A model generated the notes under the pieces. The model saw only the letters and a list, made by a program, of their open reading frames with translations. It was not told the origin of the DNA and made no database searches. The position numbers and the translations under genes are program-made. From the NCBI GenBank assembly GCA_002162755.1, contig MAAS01000007.1:1-64000 (forward strand): a stretch of 64,000 nucleotides of DNA, given 5' to 3'. Shown here piece by piece: positions 37,620-47,148 of the stretch; within the stretch, counting starts at the first letter, position 1, and every line of letters starts with the position of its first letter. The DNA is from Gammaproteobacteria bacterium 50_400_T64. Its GTDB lineage: Bacteria; Pseudomonadota; Gammaproteobacteria; Pseudomonadales; Porticoccaceae.

Positions 37620-38738
37620 TTACTCATAGCTAAACTTTACGCGCTGATTAACACCCGTTAGCAATTCGTAGGCGATTGTCTCGCTGTATTCAGCAATGGT
37701 TTCAACCGCTAGCCCTTCGCCCCAAAGGGTGACGTTGTCACCCACTTTGGCTGCCTGATTATCACCCAGGTCAACGGTCAACAAATCCATCGACACTCTA
37801 CCCGCTATAACAGCAGGCTGGCCATTTACCAGTACCGGGCAGCCATTACGGGCGTGGCGTGGATAGCCGTCCCCATAGCCAGCGGCGACCACAGCAATAC
37901 GCGATGGGTTCGTTGACGAGCTGTTCAATAAACCGGGCGCTCGCCACGCTTCCCCGTAGCCAACACCCTCACCTGCAGGCACGGTTTGCAACGCCACAAT
38001 ACGCGAACGCAAGGTCATTACCGGGCGCAGGTCGACACCTTCCGGCAAAGGCACCTCACCACTCAAGGGGTTCACCCCATAGAGCATCACCCCCGGTCGC
38101 ACCCAGTCAAAGTGCATATCGGGCCGCGTTAACAGGGCTGCAGAATTAGCCAGGCTCAAGCCCTCATCGTTGCGAACGCCAAGCTCATCAACCGTGTTTC
38201 GAAAGGTCATTAGCTGCCGTTCATTCAAATCTGCAGCAGGCTTATCGGCACAGGCCAGGTGGGAGAGAAACACTCGATTGGCTACCTGTTCCGCAGTGCG
38301 CAAACGTGCCGCCGCCTGACAAAAACCATCCGGGGTAAAGCCAAGCCGGTGCATGCCGGTATCAAGCTTAAGCCACACATCGATGGGCTGGCTTAACTGA
38401 GTATCGAGTAATATCTGCAATTGTTCGGCGCAGTGAATAACCGTACCCAAACCGTAGCGAGCGACTTCTTGCATTTCTGCGCGGCCAAACACACCACTCA
38501 GTAATACGATGGGCTGGTCGATACCCGCATCCCGCAACTCCACAGCCTCTTCAAGACTGGCCACACCAAAGGCATCGGCAAGGGACGCTAAAGCCTCAGC
38601 GACCTGAACAGCACCGTGGCCGTAGGCATTGGCTTTAACCACCGCCATAATCCGTGCACCCAGTGTCAGGCGTCGAACCACCGTGAAATTGTGTTGTAGA
38701 TTCGCCCGAGAAATAAGGGCTTCAATAGGTCGTGTCAT
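37620..38738 (-). CDS. alr: alanine racemase
   Basis: A 372-residue fold-III PLP enzyme. MAVVKANAYGHGAVQVAEAL contains the Lys35 that binds pyridoxal phosphate. WLKLDTGMHRLGF and a segment starting HFDWVRPGVMLYG are family hallmarks. The C-terminal barrel contains EGVGYGEAW with the catalytic Tyr and GRVSMDLLTVDLG. It converts L- to D-alanine for peptidoglycan. It is convergent with the SPOR gene; upstream lies the divergent glutaryl-CoA dehydrogenase gene. Confidence 0.96.
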   Translation of the reverse strand: MTRPIEALISRANLQHNFTVVRRLTLGARIMAVVKANAYGHGAVQVAEALASLADAFGVASLEEAVELRDAGIDQPIVLLSGVFGRAEMQEVARYGLGTVIHCAEQLQILLDTQLSQPIDVWLKLDTGMHRLGFTPDGFCQAAARLRTAEQVANRVFLSHLACADKPAADLNERQLMTFRNTVDELGVRNDEGLSLANSAALLTRPDMHFDWVRPGVMLYGVNPLSGEVPLPEGVDLRPVMTLRSRIVALQTVPAGEGVGYGEAWRAPGLLNSSSTNPSRIAVVAAGYGDGYPRHARNGCPVLVNGQPAVIAGRVSMDLLTVDLGDNQAAKVGDNVTLWGEGLAVETIAEYSETIAYELLTGVNQRVKFSYE

Positions 38739-38929
38739 AAAGTCTTTAGATCAGAAAAAGTGAATGCGCGCTCAAGCAATCGACACCGGCCTGAGCGCCC
38801 GTAGTGTCACAGGGCGAGTTAGTAGAAGCAAGTCTTCACCGCCCGCTAAACACAGGTATAATTCCCAGCCAAAATTATCACACACTCTTTTCACCCACGT
38901 ATTTCACCTACTTATTTCAGGAGACGACC

Positions 38930-40111
38930 ATGGCCGCTGACTGGGCTAGCTTTAACTGGGAAGACCCCTTTCTTATCGAAGAGCAATTGAGCGAAGACGA
39001 GCGCATGATTATGCACAGCGCTCGCCAGTACTCTCAGGACAAGCTGCTACCCCGCGTACAAATGTCTTTCCGTGAAGAACGTATGGACCGGGAGATTTTC
39101 ACCGAAATGGGCGAACTGGGTTTACTGGGTTCAACCATCGACGGCTACGGGTGCCCCGGTGTTAATTACGTCAGCTACGGTCTCATTGCCCGCGAGGTTG
39201 AGCGTATCGACTCCGGCTATCGCTCAATGATGAGCGTGCAATCCAGCCTGGTGATGCACCCCATTTACACCTACGGCACCGAAGCACAACGTGAGAAGTA
39301 TTTACCTAAACTCGCCAGCGGCGAATGGGTAGGCTGCTTCGGCCTGACTGAACCCGACCACGGCTCTGATCCTGGCGGCATGAAAAGCCGCGCTAAATCT
39401 GTCGACGGTGGTTACAGCCTGACCGGCAATAAAATGTGGATTACCAACTCACCCATCGCCGATGTGTTTGTGGTGTGGGCAAAAACTGACGACGGCATTA
39501 TTCGCGGTTTTGTACTCGAGAAAGGCATGAAGGGACTATCTGCACCGAAGATCGAAGGCAAGCTAGCCCTGCGTGCTTCGGTGACCGGCGAAATCGTGAT
39601 GGATGAAGTCTTCGTTTCTGAAGACCATTTACTCCCTAACGTGAAAGGTTTAAAAGGCCCCTTCGGTTGTCTTAACAGCGCACGACTGGGCATTTCATGG
39701 GGAGCCCTGGGCGCTGCTGAAACCTGCTGGCAAACAGCGCGACAGTACGTGCTCGACCGCAAGCAGTTTGACCGTCCACTGGCCGCCAATCAGTTAATTC
39801 AAATGAAGCTGGCGAATATGCAAACTGAAATCCATCTCGGCTTGCTGGGTTCTTTGAACGCCACGCGTTTGAAAGATAAAGGCCAACTCGCCCCCGAACT
39901 CATCTCAATGATGAAGCGTAATAACTGCTCGAAGTCTCTCGATATCGCCCGCGTCGCTCGGGATATGCTCGGCGGTAATGGTATCTCTGATGAGTTCCCA
40001 ATTATGCGTCATATGATGAATCTCGAAGTCGTCAACACTTACGAGGGAACGGCGGATATTCATGCGTTGATTTTGGGTCGTGCACAAACGGGGATTCAGG
40101 CGTTTTTCTAG
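38930..40111 (+). CDS. gcdH: glutaryl-CoA dehydrogenase
   Basis: A 393-residue acyl-CoA dehydrogenase of the glutaryl-CoA type. The catalytic base lies in [19 protein letters not shown], which matches the GCDH signature nearly exactly. Other blocks are [32 protein letters not shown] and [19 protein letters not shown]. It oxidises and decarboxylates glutaryl-CoA to crotonyl-CoA in lysine/tryptophan and aromatic catabolism. The start at 38930 has CAGGAG at good spacing; a longer frame from 38804 has no homology before it. No electron-transfer partner is adjacent. Confidence 0.94.
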   Translation: MAADWASFNWEDPFLIEEQLSEDERMIMHSARQYSQDKLLPRVQMSFREERMDREIFTEMGELGLLGSTIDGYGCPGVNYVSYGLIAREVERIDSGYRSMMSVQSSLVMHPIYTYGTEAQREKYLPKLASGEWVGCFGLTEPDHGSDPGGMKSRAKSVDGGYSLTGNKMWITNSPIADVFVVWAKTDDGIIRGFVLEKGMKGLSAPKIEGKLALRASVTGEIVMDEVFVSEDHLLPNVKGLKGPFGCLNSARLGISWGALGAAETCWQTARQYVLDRKQFDRPLAANQLIQMKLANMQTEIHLGLLGSLNATRLKDKGQLAPELISMMKRNNCSKSLDIARVARDMLGGNGISDEFPIMRHMMNLEVVNTYEGTADIHALILGRAQTGIQAFF

Positions 40112-40137
40112 CAGCGTCTTAAACTTTTCAAACTATT

Positions 40138-40173
40138 AAATTGGCCAGCCCCTGCACAGGTGCTGGCCAATTC
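40138..40173. terminator. bidirectional terminator between gcdH and thiolase genes
   Basis: TTGGCCAGC (40141-40149) and GCTGGCCAA (40162-40170) form a perfect 9-base stem in the 64-base gap between convergent genes. On the minus strand it is followed by TTTAAT. It should serve both transcripts. Confidence 0.65.
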
Positions 40174-40175
40174 AG

Positions 40176-41366
40176 TTAACGCGTAAGAATGCTCAACGTC
40201 GTTGCAGCAGTATCGTCTTCTATCCAGCCACCACCGTTTTGGGCGAGAGCCACTTTCGCCCCTTCAACCTGGCGTTTACCGCAGCGGCCCCGTAACTGGT
40301 TCGTCAGCTCAACCAACTGAGCACACCCCGTTGCACCGACGGGATGCCCCTTCGCCACTAAACCACCGCTGGGATTAACCGGCACGCGACCACCGAGATC
40401 CGTTTCACCATCGCGAATCATCTGTACACCTTCACCCGGCTTACAAAGACCCAGCTCTTCGATGTACATCAATTCAGCAGGCGATGCCGCATCGTGCAAC
40501 TCAACCACATCGACATCTTCTGGGCCAACACCGGCCATGGCATAGGCTTTTTCTCCAGCCCTGTCATTACAACTACGGCCACCGGGCTGGCCTGAAACCA
40601 GCGTAATGGTCTCGGCAGTAACCGCATCGCAACCGTGCTTGCGAGCGAAATCTTCTGAAGTGAAAACCAGTACTGCAGAACCGTCACCAATGGGCGAGCA
40701 CATGGCCAGCGTTAACGGGTCGATAATTAAGCGGGTGGCAAGAATTTCTTCAACCGACAAGGCTTTCTGAAATTGCGCCTTGGGATTAAGAGAGCCAAAC
40801 TTATGTGACTTGGCAGCAACACGGGCGAAGTCTTCCATCGTCGCGCCGGTTTTCTCCATGTATTTACGGGCCTTCCCTGCGTAGATATCCATAAAGCCCG
40901 AGCGCCCGGGCTCACTGCCCGCTGTTAGGGGATCATCGGAGCCCGTCTCGGCCTTAATTTCTTCAAGATCCAGCGCTGAAATCAATGCTTTAAAGGCCAT
41001 GGTTTTATCTTTATGGGTCATCTTCTCAGCGCCGATGGCGAGGGCCACTTCGCTTTGCCCCGAAGCCACCGACAACCAGGCCAGATGAGCAGCCGTCGAG
41101 GCTGAAGCGCAGGCATTTTCAACATTGATAATAGGCTTACCCATAAGGCCCGTTTCACGGAGAGCAATTTGACCAGGAATCATCTCCTGCCCGGTGATTA
41201 AGCCGCCCACTGCATTGCCAAAAAAGATGGTATCGACATGATCAGCCTTAATAGCCGCATCAAGCATCGCTTCGTTTAAAGCCTCGGTCGTCAGGCTGCG
41301 GAGCGTGGCATCCATGCGTTTACCAAAATGGGTCATTCCGGTGCCCGCTATTTTTACTTTGCGCAT
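40176..41366 (-). CDS. SCP-x-like thiolase (acetyl-CoA acetyltransferase family)
   Basis: A 396-residue thiolase of the SCP2/SCP-x-like branch. Catalytic Cys86 lies in INVENACASAS, a His in VELHDAASPAELMYIEELGL, and the C-terminal GHPVGATGCAQ block. The enzyme lacks the C-terminal sterol-carrier domain and the second Cys block of classical thiolases, as usual for this branch. Such proteins cleave branched-chain or steroid 3-ketoacyl-CoAs. AGGGGA precedes the ATG. It is convergent with gcdH, so the two are not one operon, though both point to acyl-CoA catabolism. Confidence 0.88.
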   Translation of the reverse strand: MRKVKIAGTGMTHFGKRMDATLRSLTTEALNEAMLDAAIKADHVDTIFFGNAVGGLITGQEMIPGQIALRETGLMGKPIINVENACASASTAAHLAWLSVASGQSEVALAIGAEKMTHKDKTMAFKALISALDLEEIKAETGSDDPLTAGSEPGRSGFMDIYAGKARKYMEKTGATMEDFARVAAKSHKFGSLNPKAQFQKALSVEEILATRLIIDPLTLAMCSPIGDGSAVLVFTSEDFARKHGCDAVTAETITLVSGQPGGRSCNDRAGEKAYAMAGVGPEDVDVVELHDAASPAELMYIEELGLCKPGEGVQMIRDGETDLGGRVPVNPSGGLVAKGHPVGATGCAQLVELTNQLRGRCGKRQVEGAKVALAQNGGGWIEDDTAATTLSILTR

Positions 41367-41477
41367 TATTCATCCCCTTTACTTCAGTGTTTGTGCGTCA
41401 TTAAAAATTTCTGTATTAAAATATCACGACCTTAAACCGCGGCAATATTAATCAGCTCAGAAGCAGCACTATAGACC

Positions 41478-42407
41478 CTATGAGGTTTTGAGCAAACGCT
41501 GGATTTCGGGCAGCGCACGACTCACGCTAGCCTTACCCTCGTCGATGCATTCAGCGGCCCGGTAAAACTCCAGCAAGCCAATATCGGCCAACTCCGGCGT
41601 AATCAGAATATCCGGCGGCTCCCCCACCATGCGGCTACGCGTGATGCGATCCTGAATAATATTGATAGAACCCGCAATGGTTTCAAATACCCGTGGCGCT
41701 TTCTCATCACCAGCACCGCCATTACTTTCTTGTTTACTACTCATGGGCCAGGGTATTTTGTCACTCCAATGTGTTACCGGTTTATTTTCGTCAGGGCGAC
41801 CAGGCTTATCAATATGCCGGCCGACAAGATTGCCATTAAGGTTAACGGCAATAACAAAATCAGCGCCCAGTGCACGACAAACGGATACCGGTACCGGATT
41901 CACCAGCCCACCATCAACTAGCCAACGTTTTTTATGTCGCACCGGGGGAAACAAACCAGGAAGAGACATTGATGCCCATACAGCATCGAGTAATAGGCCA
42001 TCGGTAAACCAGACTTCCCGACCGCTGCTTAAATCTGTTGCCACTGAGGCGAAGGGACGTTGCAACTCTGCAATAGTGAATTCTTCGTCAGCAATAAACT
42101 GCGTTAGTACTCTCTGCAAACGCTCCTTGTTGATGACTCCGTTAAGGGTAGTGTCCAGACTGGCAAAACGGGCAGTTTCAAACAGGCTCAACGAGCGCGC
42201 CCAAGTTTCAAGTGCAGTAATTTTGTTAGCTGCGTAAGATGCCCCCACCAGGGCACCGATTGAACAACCACAAATAATATCCGGCTCAATACCGTGATCT
42301 CGCAGGGCTTCGATAACACCGATATGAGACCAGCCCCGAGCTGAACCACTACCCAGTGCCAGGCCAATTTTTACTTTATTAGCAGAATGCTCAGAAGAAG
42401 ACATCAT
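41478..42407 (-). CDS. patatin-like phospholipase (RssA family)
   Basis: A patatin of about 309 residues. KIGLALGSGSARGWSHIGVI is the oxyanion-hole segment, CGCSIGALVGASYA holds the nucleophile Ser in GxSxG, and LVDGGLVNPVPVSVCRALGA holds the catalytic Asp in DGG. It is most like the bacterial RssA/NTE-type esterases. Start choice: the frame opens at 42491 but that codon lies in the terminator hairpin of the upstream gene, so the ATG at 42407 (or 42404) is preferred. It probably hydrolyses membrane phospholipids or lysophospholipids. It is separated from the thiolase gene by 111 bases. Confidence 0.88.
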   Translation of the reverse strand: MMSSSEHSANKVKIGLALGSGSARGWSHIGVIEALRDHGIEPDIICGCSIGALVGASYAANKITALETWARSLSLFETARFASLDTTLNGVINKERLQRVLTQFIADEEFTIAELQRPFASVATDLSSGREVWFTDGLLLDAVWASMSLPGLFPPVRHKKRWLVDGGLVNPVPVSVCRALGADFVIAVNLNGNLVGRHIDKPGRPDENKPVTHWSDKIPWPMSSKQESNGGAGDEKAPRVFETIAGSINIIQDRITRSRMVGEPPDILITPELADIGLLEFYRAAECIDEGKASVSRALPEIQRLLKTS

Positions 42408-42489
42408 TAGAAGACAGGCTCTCGAATAATCTGCACGAAAGTATCTTACAAAACAGGCCTGGTAAAGGAATTTGATTCTTACAGATAGC

Positions 42490-42515
42490 AAAACGGCGCA
42501 TTATTGCGCCGTTTT
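42490..42515 (-). terminator. rho-independent terminator after the methyltransferase gene
   Basis: AAAACGGCGC-attatt-GCGCCGTTTT is a perfect 10-base inverted repeat with T-runs on both strands. On the minus strand it lies 73 bases after the methyltransferase stop and upstream of the patatin gene. Confidence 0.75.
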
Positions 42516-42588
42516 ACAGGAATGACTCATTAAGCTTTTTTAAGTTATTTTCACCCGAAAAACTCTCATCAAAGCTCTAAATGCATGA

Positions 42589-43263
42589 TCACATTTTTTG
42601 TGCCGAAAGCACCAAAGCATCCACTTTCATTGTTTTCCCATCTAGCTCAACATCATCCTCTTCGAAATATTCGCTACCGGCCAGGCGCCAGCCAACGGCT
42701 GTCATTGCCTCTTCAATTTCTGCTTTTTCACGCAATTTAAAACCGTGCTGTGTAAAACTTTGTGCCTTCATCGTATCGGAGGTACGCATGCCCAGGGCTA
42801 CTCGGCCACCCGGCTTCAACCAACGATCAAACAGGGTAAAGAGCGCAGTGATATCTTCGATAAAATAAATAATATTAACGCCAAAGATGCCATCAACTGA
42901 AGCCTCATCAATAGGCGCGTCAAAGCAATCTTCATTATAAACTGTCATTTTGCATTCAGCGTATTCAGCCAGGTTTTCTCGCACCTGTTGCGCCATATCC
43001 GCAGAGCGTTCAACCGCTTGATAATGGCCCTCGCTCTCAAGGGTATAGGTTAGACTGAAAGACAACATGCCATTACCCGGGCCGATTTCCACAATATTCT
43101 GACCGGCCTCAGGGATAAGGCAATCGATAGTGCATGCAGTAACCAAGGCATTGGCTCTATTCATATTTGAAGCCAGCTCGATGCCGACTTCACCTTCGGG
43201 ATTTGAAAGCTGGGCGGCCATTGCCCGATCATCTGTATCAACACTGTTGCTATCTGTACTCAT
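42589..43263 (-). CDS. class I SAM-dependent methyltransferase
   Basis: A 224-residue methyltransferase. Motif I NIVEIGPGNGMLSFSLTY binds SAM; the Glu of YQAVERSADMAQQ matches motif II, and VYNEDCFDAPIDEASVDGIF the motif IV region, followed by WLKPGGRVALGM. It has the compact Rossmann core without extra domains, so the substrate cannot be inferred. GAGGGAAG before the ATG is a strong ribosome binding site. It stands alone: a terminator follows, and the sortase gene upstream ends 165 bases away. Confidence 0.87.
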   Translation of the reverse strand: MSTDSNSVDTDDRAMAAQLSNPEGEVGIELASNMNRANALVTACTIDCLIPEAGQNIVEIGPGNGMLSFSLTYTLESEGHYQAVERSADMAQQVRENLAEYAECKMTVYNEDCFDAPIDEASVDGIFGVNIIYFIEDITALFTLFDRWLKPGGRVALGMRTSDTMKAQSFTQHGFKLREKAEIEEAMTAVGWRLAGSEYFEEDDVELDGKTMKVDALVLSAQKM

Positions 43264-43427
43264 TATTTACTTCCCTCAAAATTAAAGCTGTATTTGACAG
43301 CATCCAGAGGTAAAACGTCGCCAGTCACTACACCCAGCAAAACTCCGTCACTATCGTACTTCTTAATTGTCATTCATTTTTCAACATCACAATAACTATT
43401 GAATAGCCTGGTCCAGGCTCTGAATTG

Positions 43428-43994
43428 CTATTCAACAGCCTGAGCGTGGACAATAAAACGATGCTGTGAATTCGCTGCAGAACTATCAAAAGGCCAGCAA
43501 GTTACCAACACCAAACTTTTTACATTGTTATTAGCCGCTATCAAAACATCTTCATCGACCACCTGCATACTGCTTACACGGTAAACTGTGTGCTGCCCCT
43601 CCCAGTTTTGTAAAATTATCTGCTCATCCTCCTGTAAAAACTGCAAAAAACGAAAATGGGTGTCGCGATGCCCCGAAATCACGACCACGCCATCGGCTCC
43701 CGGCTGGGCACTAGCCGAAGTATGTCCCGGCCCAAAAGCCAGGGCCTGACCACTATCACCCGCTAAAACTATCTGCGAAATTTTCTGGCTCGGAACCATC
43801 AAACGCGCCACGGGCCAGGTATCAGCCCAAAACCAGGGTTTAACCGTCTTCCCACTGTCCTGGCCTTGCTGCCAGGCTCTATCAATTAAGAATTGCCCCA
43901 GTTCCGCTTTCAAATAAATATAACCGCCTTTAACCCACAGGCCAGTGCCGAGTAATAATAAAATAAGGCCCATAAATTTTAGGCTGACGCTCAT
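43428..43994 (-). CDS. class GN sortase of the dedicated sortase system
   Basis: A 188-residue sortase. An N-terminal membrane helix (LKFMGLILLLLGTGLWVKGG) anchors it in the inner membrane. The catalytic triad is visible: His in GVVVISGHRDTHFRFLQFL, Cys in LVLVTCWPFDSS and Arg in QHRFIVHA. This is the marine proteobacterial, single-target type, which works with the adjacent VIT/VWA protein. The ATG at 43994 has GAGGGG upstream, although 12 bases away; a GTG at 44030 overlapping the target-gene stop is also possible. It is the last gene of a four-gene operon. Confidence 0.9.
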   Translation of the reverse strand: MSVSLKFMGLILLLLGTGLWVKGGYIYLKAELGQFLIDRAWQQGQDSGKTVKPWFWADTWPVARLMVPSQKISQIVLAGDSGQALAFGPGHTSASAQPGADGVVVISGHRDTHFRFLQFLQEDEQIILQNWEGQHTVYRVSSMQVVDEDVLIAANNNVKSLVLVTCWPFDSSAANSQHRFIVHAQAVE

Positions 43995-44023
43995 TTTTCT
44001 TTGTCGCCCCTCGGCTAAATTTA

Positions 44024-46135
44024 TCAGCACAGATCGCCCTGTTCATATCGTGTATGACGCCGTGACAAGTAAAGAATACTCAATGCTAGTATTAATATTG
44101 CAGTACCCGCCCAAAAGAAATAAACCATTCCCGTCGCTGTTCGTGCCAAACCAAACTGCGTACCCTTTGGTACATTATTTTTTATGGCATGATTTTTCAG
44201 CTCGGATGCTTCAGATCTGTGCGGTGTTTTATCCACTGCGACCAAGCTGGTAAATGGCGTGACCAAATGATGTTTTAAAGCGACATCCACCACCTTCCCT
44301 CGCAGTGCCTGTCTATTTTCATCATCACGCTGTAGCGCTCTTTCATCGAGTAATGACTCTATCTTTTTTCGCGCCCATGCCACATGAACACCACTGCGTG
44401 CAGACTCACCCGCCAATAACACTCGCTGCTGCCACATCTGACCCTGGCGTCGTCCTTGCAGGGTGATATATTCGGGTAGTTGGTCGGCCTTTATAGTAAG
44501 CACTAAAGGTTCACTTGCATAAAGATCGGGGATTAACGAGGGGCTAACATCGATGTGTCCGTCCTTTATTTGCAGCTGAATATCACTCATCACTGGCGCG
44601 TCTATGCGTTCAAATAGCTGCGTGATTTTTTGTTCTACCTCATTAATTTTTCCGATATGTACAAAAATACCCCGGCCCATTTTGGCCGCCTTGCGCATAA
44701 AATAACGATTAGGTGCGGAGCCGATACCCACGGTAAACAGACGACTATTACCAAGCCGGGATTTAATCACTGCAAATAATTGCGCCTCATTACTAATGGC
44801 ACCATCAGTCAGAAATAAAACCTGTCGCATACGACCCGTACTATTTCTATCGTCACAAGGGCCGCACAAAGCAAGATCCAGAGCCTTACGCATTTCGGTA
44901 CCGCCACGGGCCTCAAGGTCGATGACAAAACGCTTTGCACGGGTAATATTCGTGACACTAGCCTCCCGTTCCGTATCGAATAAAGACCAGGCCTCGGCAT
45001 TAAACTCAATAATATTAAAACGATCCTTTGCATCCAGTCGGGATATTGCCGTTAGCAACGCACGCTTTGCCTGGCGCAGAGATTCACCACCCATGGAACC
45101 CGACGTATCAATCACATACACAATATCTCGGGGCTGGTGATATTGTTCCAGTTCAACCTGGGGCGGCATCAGTTGCAACAACGCATATTCCTCACCGGAA
45201 AAGACCTGAGTAAACACATGTGCCTGGGGCACGGCCAGTTCTCGGCCCTGCCATTCGACAACGAAATCAGCATTGGCTGAATGGCTTTTTGGATCAAGTC
45301 GCAGCTGCCAATGGGCATCATCTATCCGACTTTTACTCACGGAGTGGTAACGACTTTCTACATCATCAAGCTCAAAGCCCGCTTGTAAATCGACCCAAAT
45401 TTCCGTGGGATTATTATTCTCTCCAGCAAGATCCGTCATTACATTAGCGACGGCCGCCCTGTTTACCGCAAGGTTATTGATGGAAGGCTCCGCCTGGTCG
45501 AGAGTATTTACGGGGGTATAGCGCGGTGTAATACTCATCGGATAGTGCAAGCTGTAACGTGTACCCCGGCGCATCACCTGCTGTTGATATTCAAGAACAA
45601 CAATAAGCTCCTCACCTGGCGGCACATTCGCCACCTTAGTACTAAATATATTAGGCCTGTGCTGTTCAACGAGGGCGGCATGTCGACCCGCTTGCCGCGC
45701 CTGCTGATATATTTTTTGCGCCTGTTCGCGACGTTTAATATCGCCCTCGATAACTCGCTCGCCAATACGTATTCTCATGTGATCAACCGCGCTATCCGGC
45801 GGTAGCGGAAACGTATAAACCGCTTCTGCCCATGCATCCGAAGGATTGCGAAAAGTCTGCGCCACCCTCACCCGAGCGATGGGCCCAGTAATATGAATAT
45901 CCACTTTGCTATGCAGCTGTGGTGCGATGACCTCATTGCGGCCATCGGCAAAATCCAGCGCTAATAAAGCACTGCCTAGCAGCTCCCTTTCAGGCATTTC
46001 ACTGTTCACCGCTAAGCTTGCACTTACATTAGTGCCGCCAGTAAATAAAACCAGGAGCACTAGCAGGCAGTATCGACGCCGTAAGCGCCGGTAAAACCTC
46101 AAGCTTGCCGCGATGAACTTCATTACAGAAATCAT
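44024..46135 (-). CDS. marine proteobacterial sortase target protein (VIT + VWA)
   Basis: A 703-residue surface protein. After a signal peptide (YCLLVLLVLFTGGTNVSA) come a VIT domain (ITGPIARVRVAQTFRNPSDA, WAEAVYTFPLPPDSAVDHM) and a VWA domain with intact MIDAS DIVYVIDTSGSMGG and RQVLFLTDGA. The C-terminus has a sorting signal: ARTATGM, a hydrophobic span (VYFFWAGTAILILALSILYL) and a basic tail SRRHTRY. The TAT core matches the dedicated-sortase recognition site, although the usual Pro is replaced by Ala. The start overlaps the pdsO stop by four bases (ATGA), and the sortase gene follows directly. Confidence 0.92.
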   Translation of the reverse strand: MISVMKFIAASLRFYRRLRRRYCLLVLLVLFTGGTNVSASLAVNSEMPERELLGSALLALDFADGRNEVIAPQLHSKVDIHITGPIARVRVAQTFRNPSDAWAEAVYTFPLPPDSAVDHMRIRIGERVIEGDIKRREQAQKIYQQARQAGRHAALVEQHRPNIFSTKVANVPPGEELIVVLEYQQQVMRRGTRYSLHYPMSITPRYTPVNTLDQAEPSINNLAVNRAAVANVMTDLAGENNNPTEIWVDLQAGFELDDVESRYHSVSKSRIDDAHWQLRLDPKSHSANADFVVEWQGRELAVPQAHVFTQVFSGEEYALLQLMPPQVELEQYHQPRDIVYVIDTSGSMGGESLRQAKRALLTAISRLDAKDRFNIIEFNAEAWSLFDTEREASVTNITRAKRFVIDLEARGGTEMRKALDLALCGPCDDRNSTGRMRQVLFLTDGAISNEAQLFAVIKSRLGNSRLFTVGIGSAPNRYFMRKAAKMGRGIFVHIGKINEVEQKITQLFERIDAPVMSDIQLQIKDGHIDVSPSLIPDLYASEPLVLTIKADQLPEYITLQGRRQGQMWQQRVLLAGESARSGVHVAWARKKIESLLDERALQRDDENRQALRGKVVDVALKHHLVTPFTSLVAVDKTPHRSEASELKNHAIKNNVPKGTQFGLARTATGMVYFFWAGTAILILALSILYLSRRHTRYEQGDLC

Positions 46136-46767
46136 CGCAAAGCATCCGGGGAAGATAACTCTGCGACTACCCCGTCATATTGCTGTTCATCCTCAGTACC
46201 TGCATTACCAATGAGTACAATTTCAATACGGCGATTGGCGATACGGCCGTCCAGTGTGGTGTTATCGGCAATGGCCTGTGTTTCTCCGTGCGCCTCAATC
46301 AGTAATAAACCCGTCTCCACGCCCAGCTCTTCAAAACGTTCGGCAACGACATTAGCCCGACGGATTGAAAGCAGCATGTTACTCAGTTCAGAGCCTTCAC
46401 TGTCCGTATGCCCGTGAACCTGCAGTTCCGCCACAGACACCCACTGACGCGATTCCTCGATAATGCGCAACACATAGTCATCGAGCTCTTCGGGGGCAAA
46501 ATAGCCACTACGGGCGACGGGGATAATAAAGTGCTTTTCACTCACTCTGGACTGTTCAGAGGGTTCTCGAACAGCTAAAGCAGGCCCTGTCTCTACCACC
46601 GTGGCTGCAGGTGTAAACGCCACGTCTGAACTAACAGGAGTATCAGTATTTAATGTTTGTTTTGTGGTGGGAGCAGTGAGCTGACAGGCCTGTAGCGACA
46701 ACAAACCGGTCATTAATAACGCTGACAGACACACCCGCTTTAGTAAAACGACATTATATTGAGTCAT
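46132..46767 (-). CDS. pdsO: sortase-system OmpA-family lipoprotein (PdsO)
   Basis: A 211-residue outer-membrane lipoprotein. The signal peptide ends in a lipobox-like LSLQACQL with Cys as lipidation site. A low-complexity linker is followed by an OmpA peptidoglycan-binding domain: AELQVHGHTDSEGSELSNML, LSIRRANVVAERF, and LDGRIANRRIEIVL. OmpA-domain proteins of this kind are a fixed partner of the proteobacterial dedicated sortase system. GGAGGG at good spacing supports the start. It overlaps the small upstream gene by 14 bases and the target gene by four, so all belong to one tightly coupled operon. Confidence 0.88.
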   Translation of the reverse strand: MTQYNVVLLKRVCLSALLMTGLLSLQACQLTAPTTKQTLNTDTPVSSDVAFTPAATVVETGPALAVREPSEQSRVSEKHFIIPVARSGYFAPEELDDYVLRIIEESRQWVSVAELQVHGHTDSEGSELSNMLLSIRRANVVAERFEELGVETGLLLIEAHGETQAIADNTTLDGRIANRRIEIVLIGNAGTEDEQQYDGVVAELSSPDALR

Positions 46768-46948
46768 TACTCTTGCCCTCCTGCGATAAAACCAACGAGA
46801 GCTGTAGCGGTATCAGTCCTGCCACTTCGTCTATGGGTTGTCGATACAAACGCTGGCAGGGGTAGTCACACTGGTAGGGCACTAATCGCCCCACTACCTG
46901 GGGCTGGTTATCGAGCATGTCATCACTAATCGCTACAAATTTTTTCAT
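46754..46948 (-). CDS. small uncharacterised protein leading the sortase operon
   Basis: A 64-residue protein starting MKKFVAISDDMLDNQPQ. It contains LVPYQCDYPCQRLYRQPIDE with two Cys, no signal peptide and no membrane segment. AAGGAATGG precedes the ATG at 46948; longer starts at 46966 and 46993 are less well supported. It overlaps pdsO by 14 bases. No family was recognised, but its position as first gene of the sortase operon suggests it belongs to the system. Confidence 0.6.
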   Translation of the reverse strand: MKKFVAISDDMLDNQPQVVGRLVPYQCDYPCQRLYRQPIDEVAGLIPLQLSLVLSQEGKSNDSI

Positions 46949-47148
46949 CGCGCCATTCCTTTTCATGGGTTCGCAGACATTAAAGCCAAACAAACTGCAG
47001 GATTAATGGGCAAATAATGGAGAAGTGATGGATTTTTGGAGGGCAAAACAGACCTCATTAAAACGAAGAGGTATGCTAGAAGCCTGTCAGACTTAGGGCA
47101 GCCCTACTGTAGAAAAGCCACTTAAAACCTTGAAGACGAGAAAAACAT

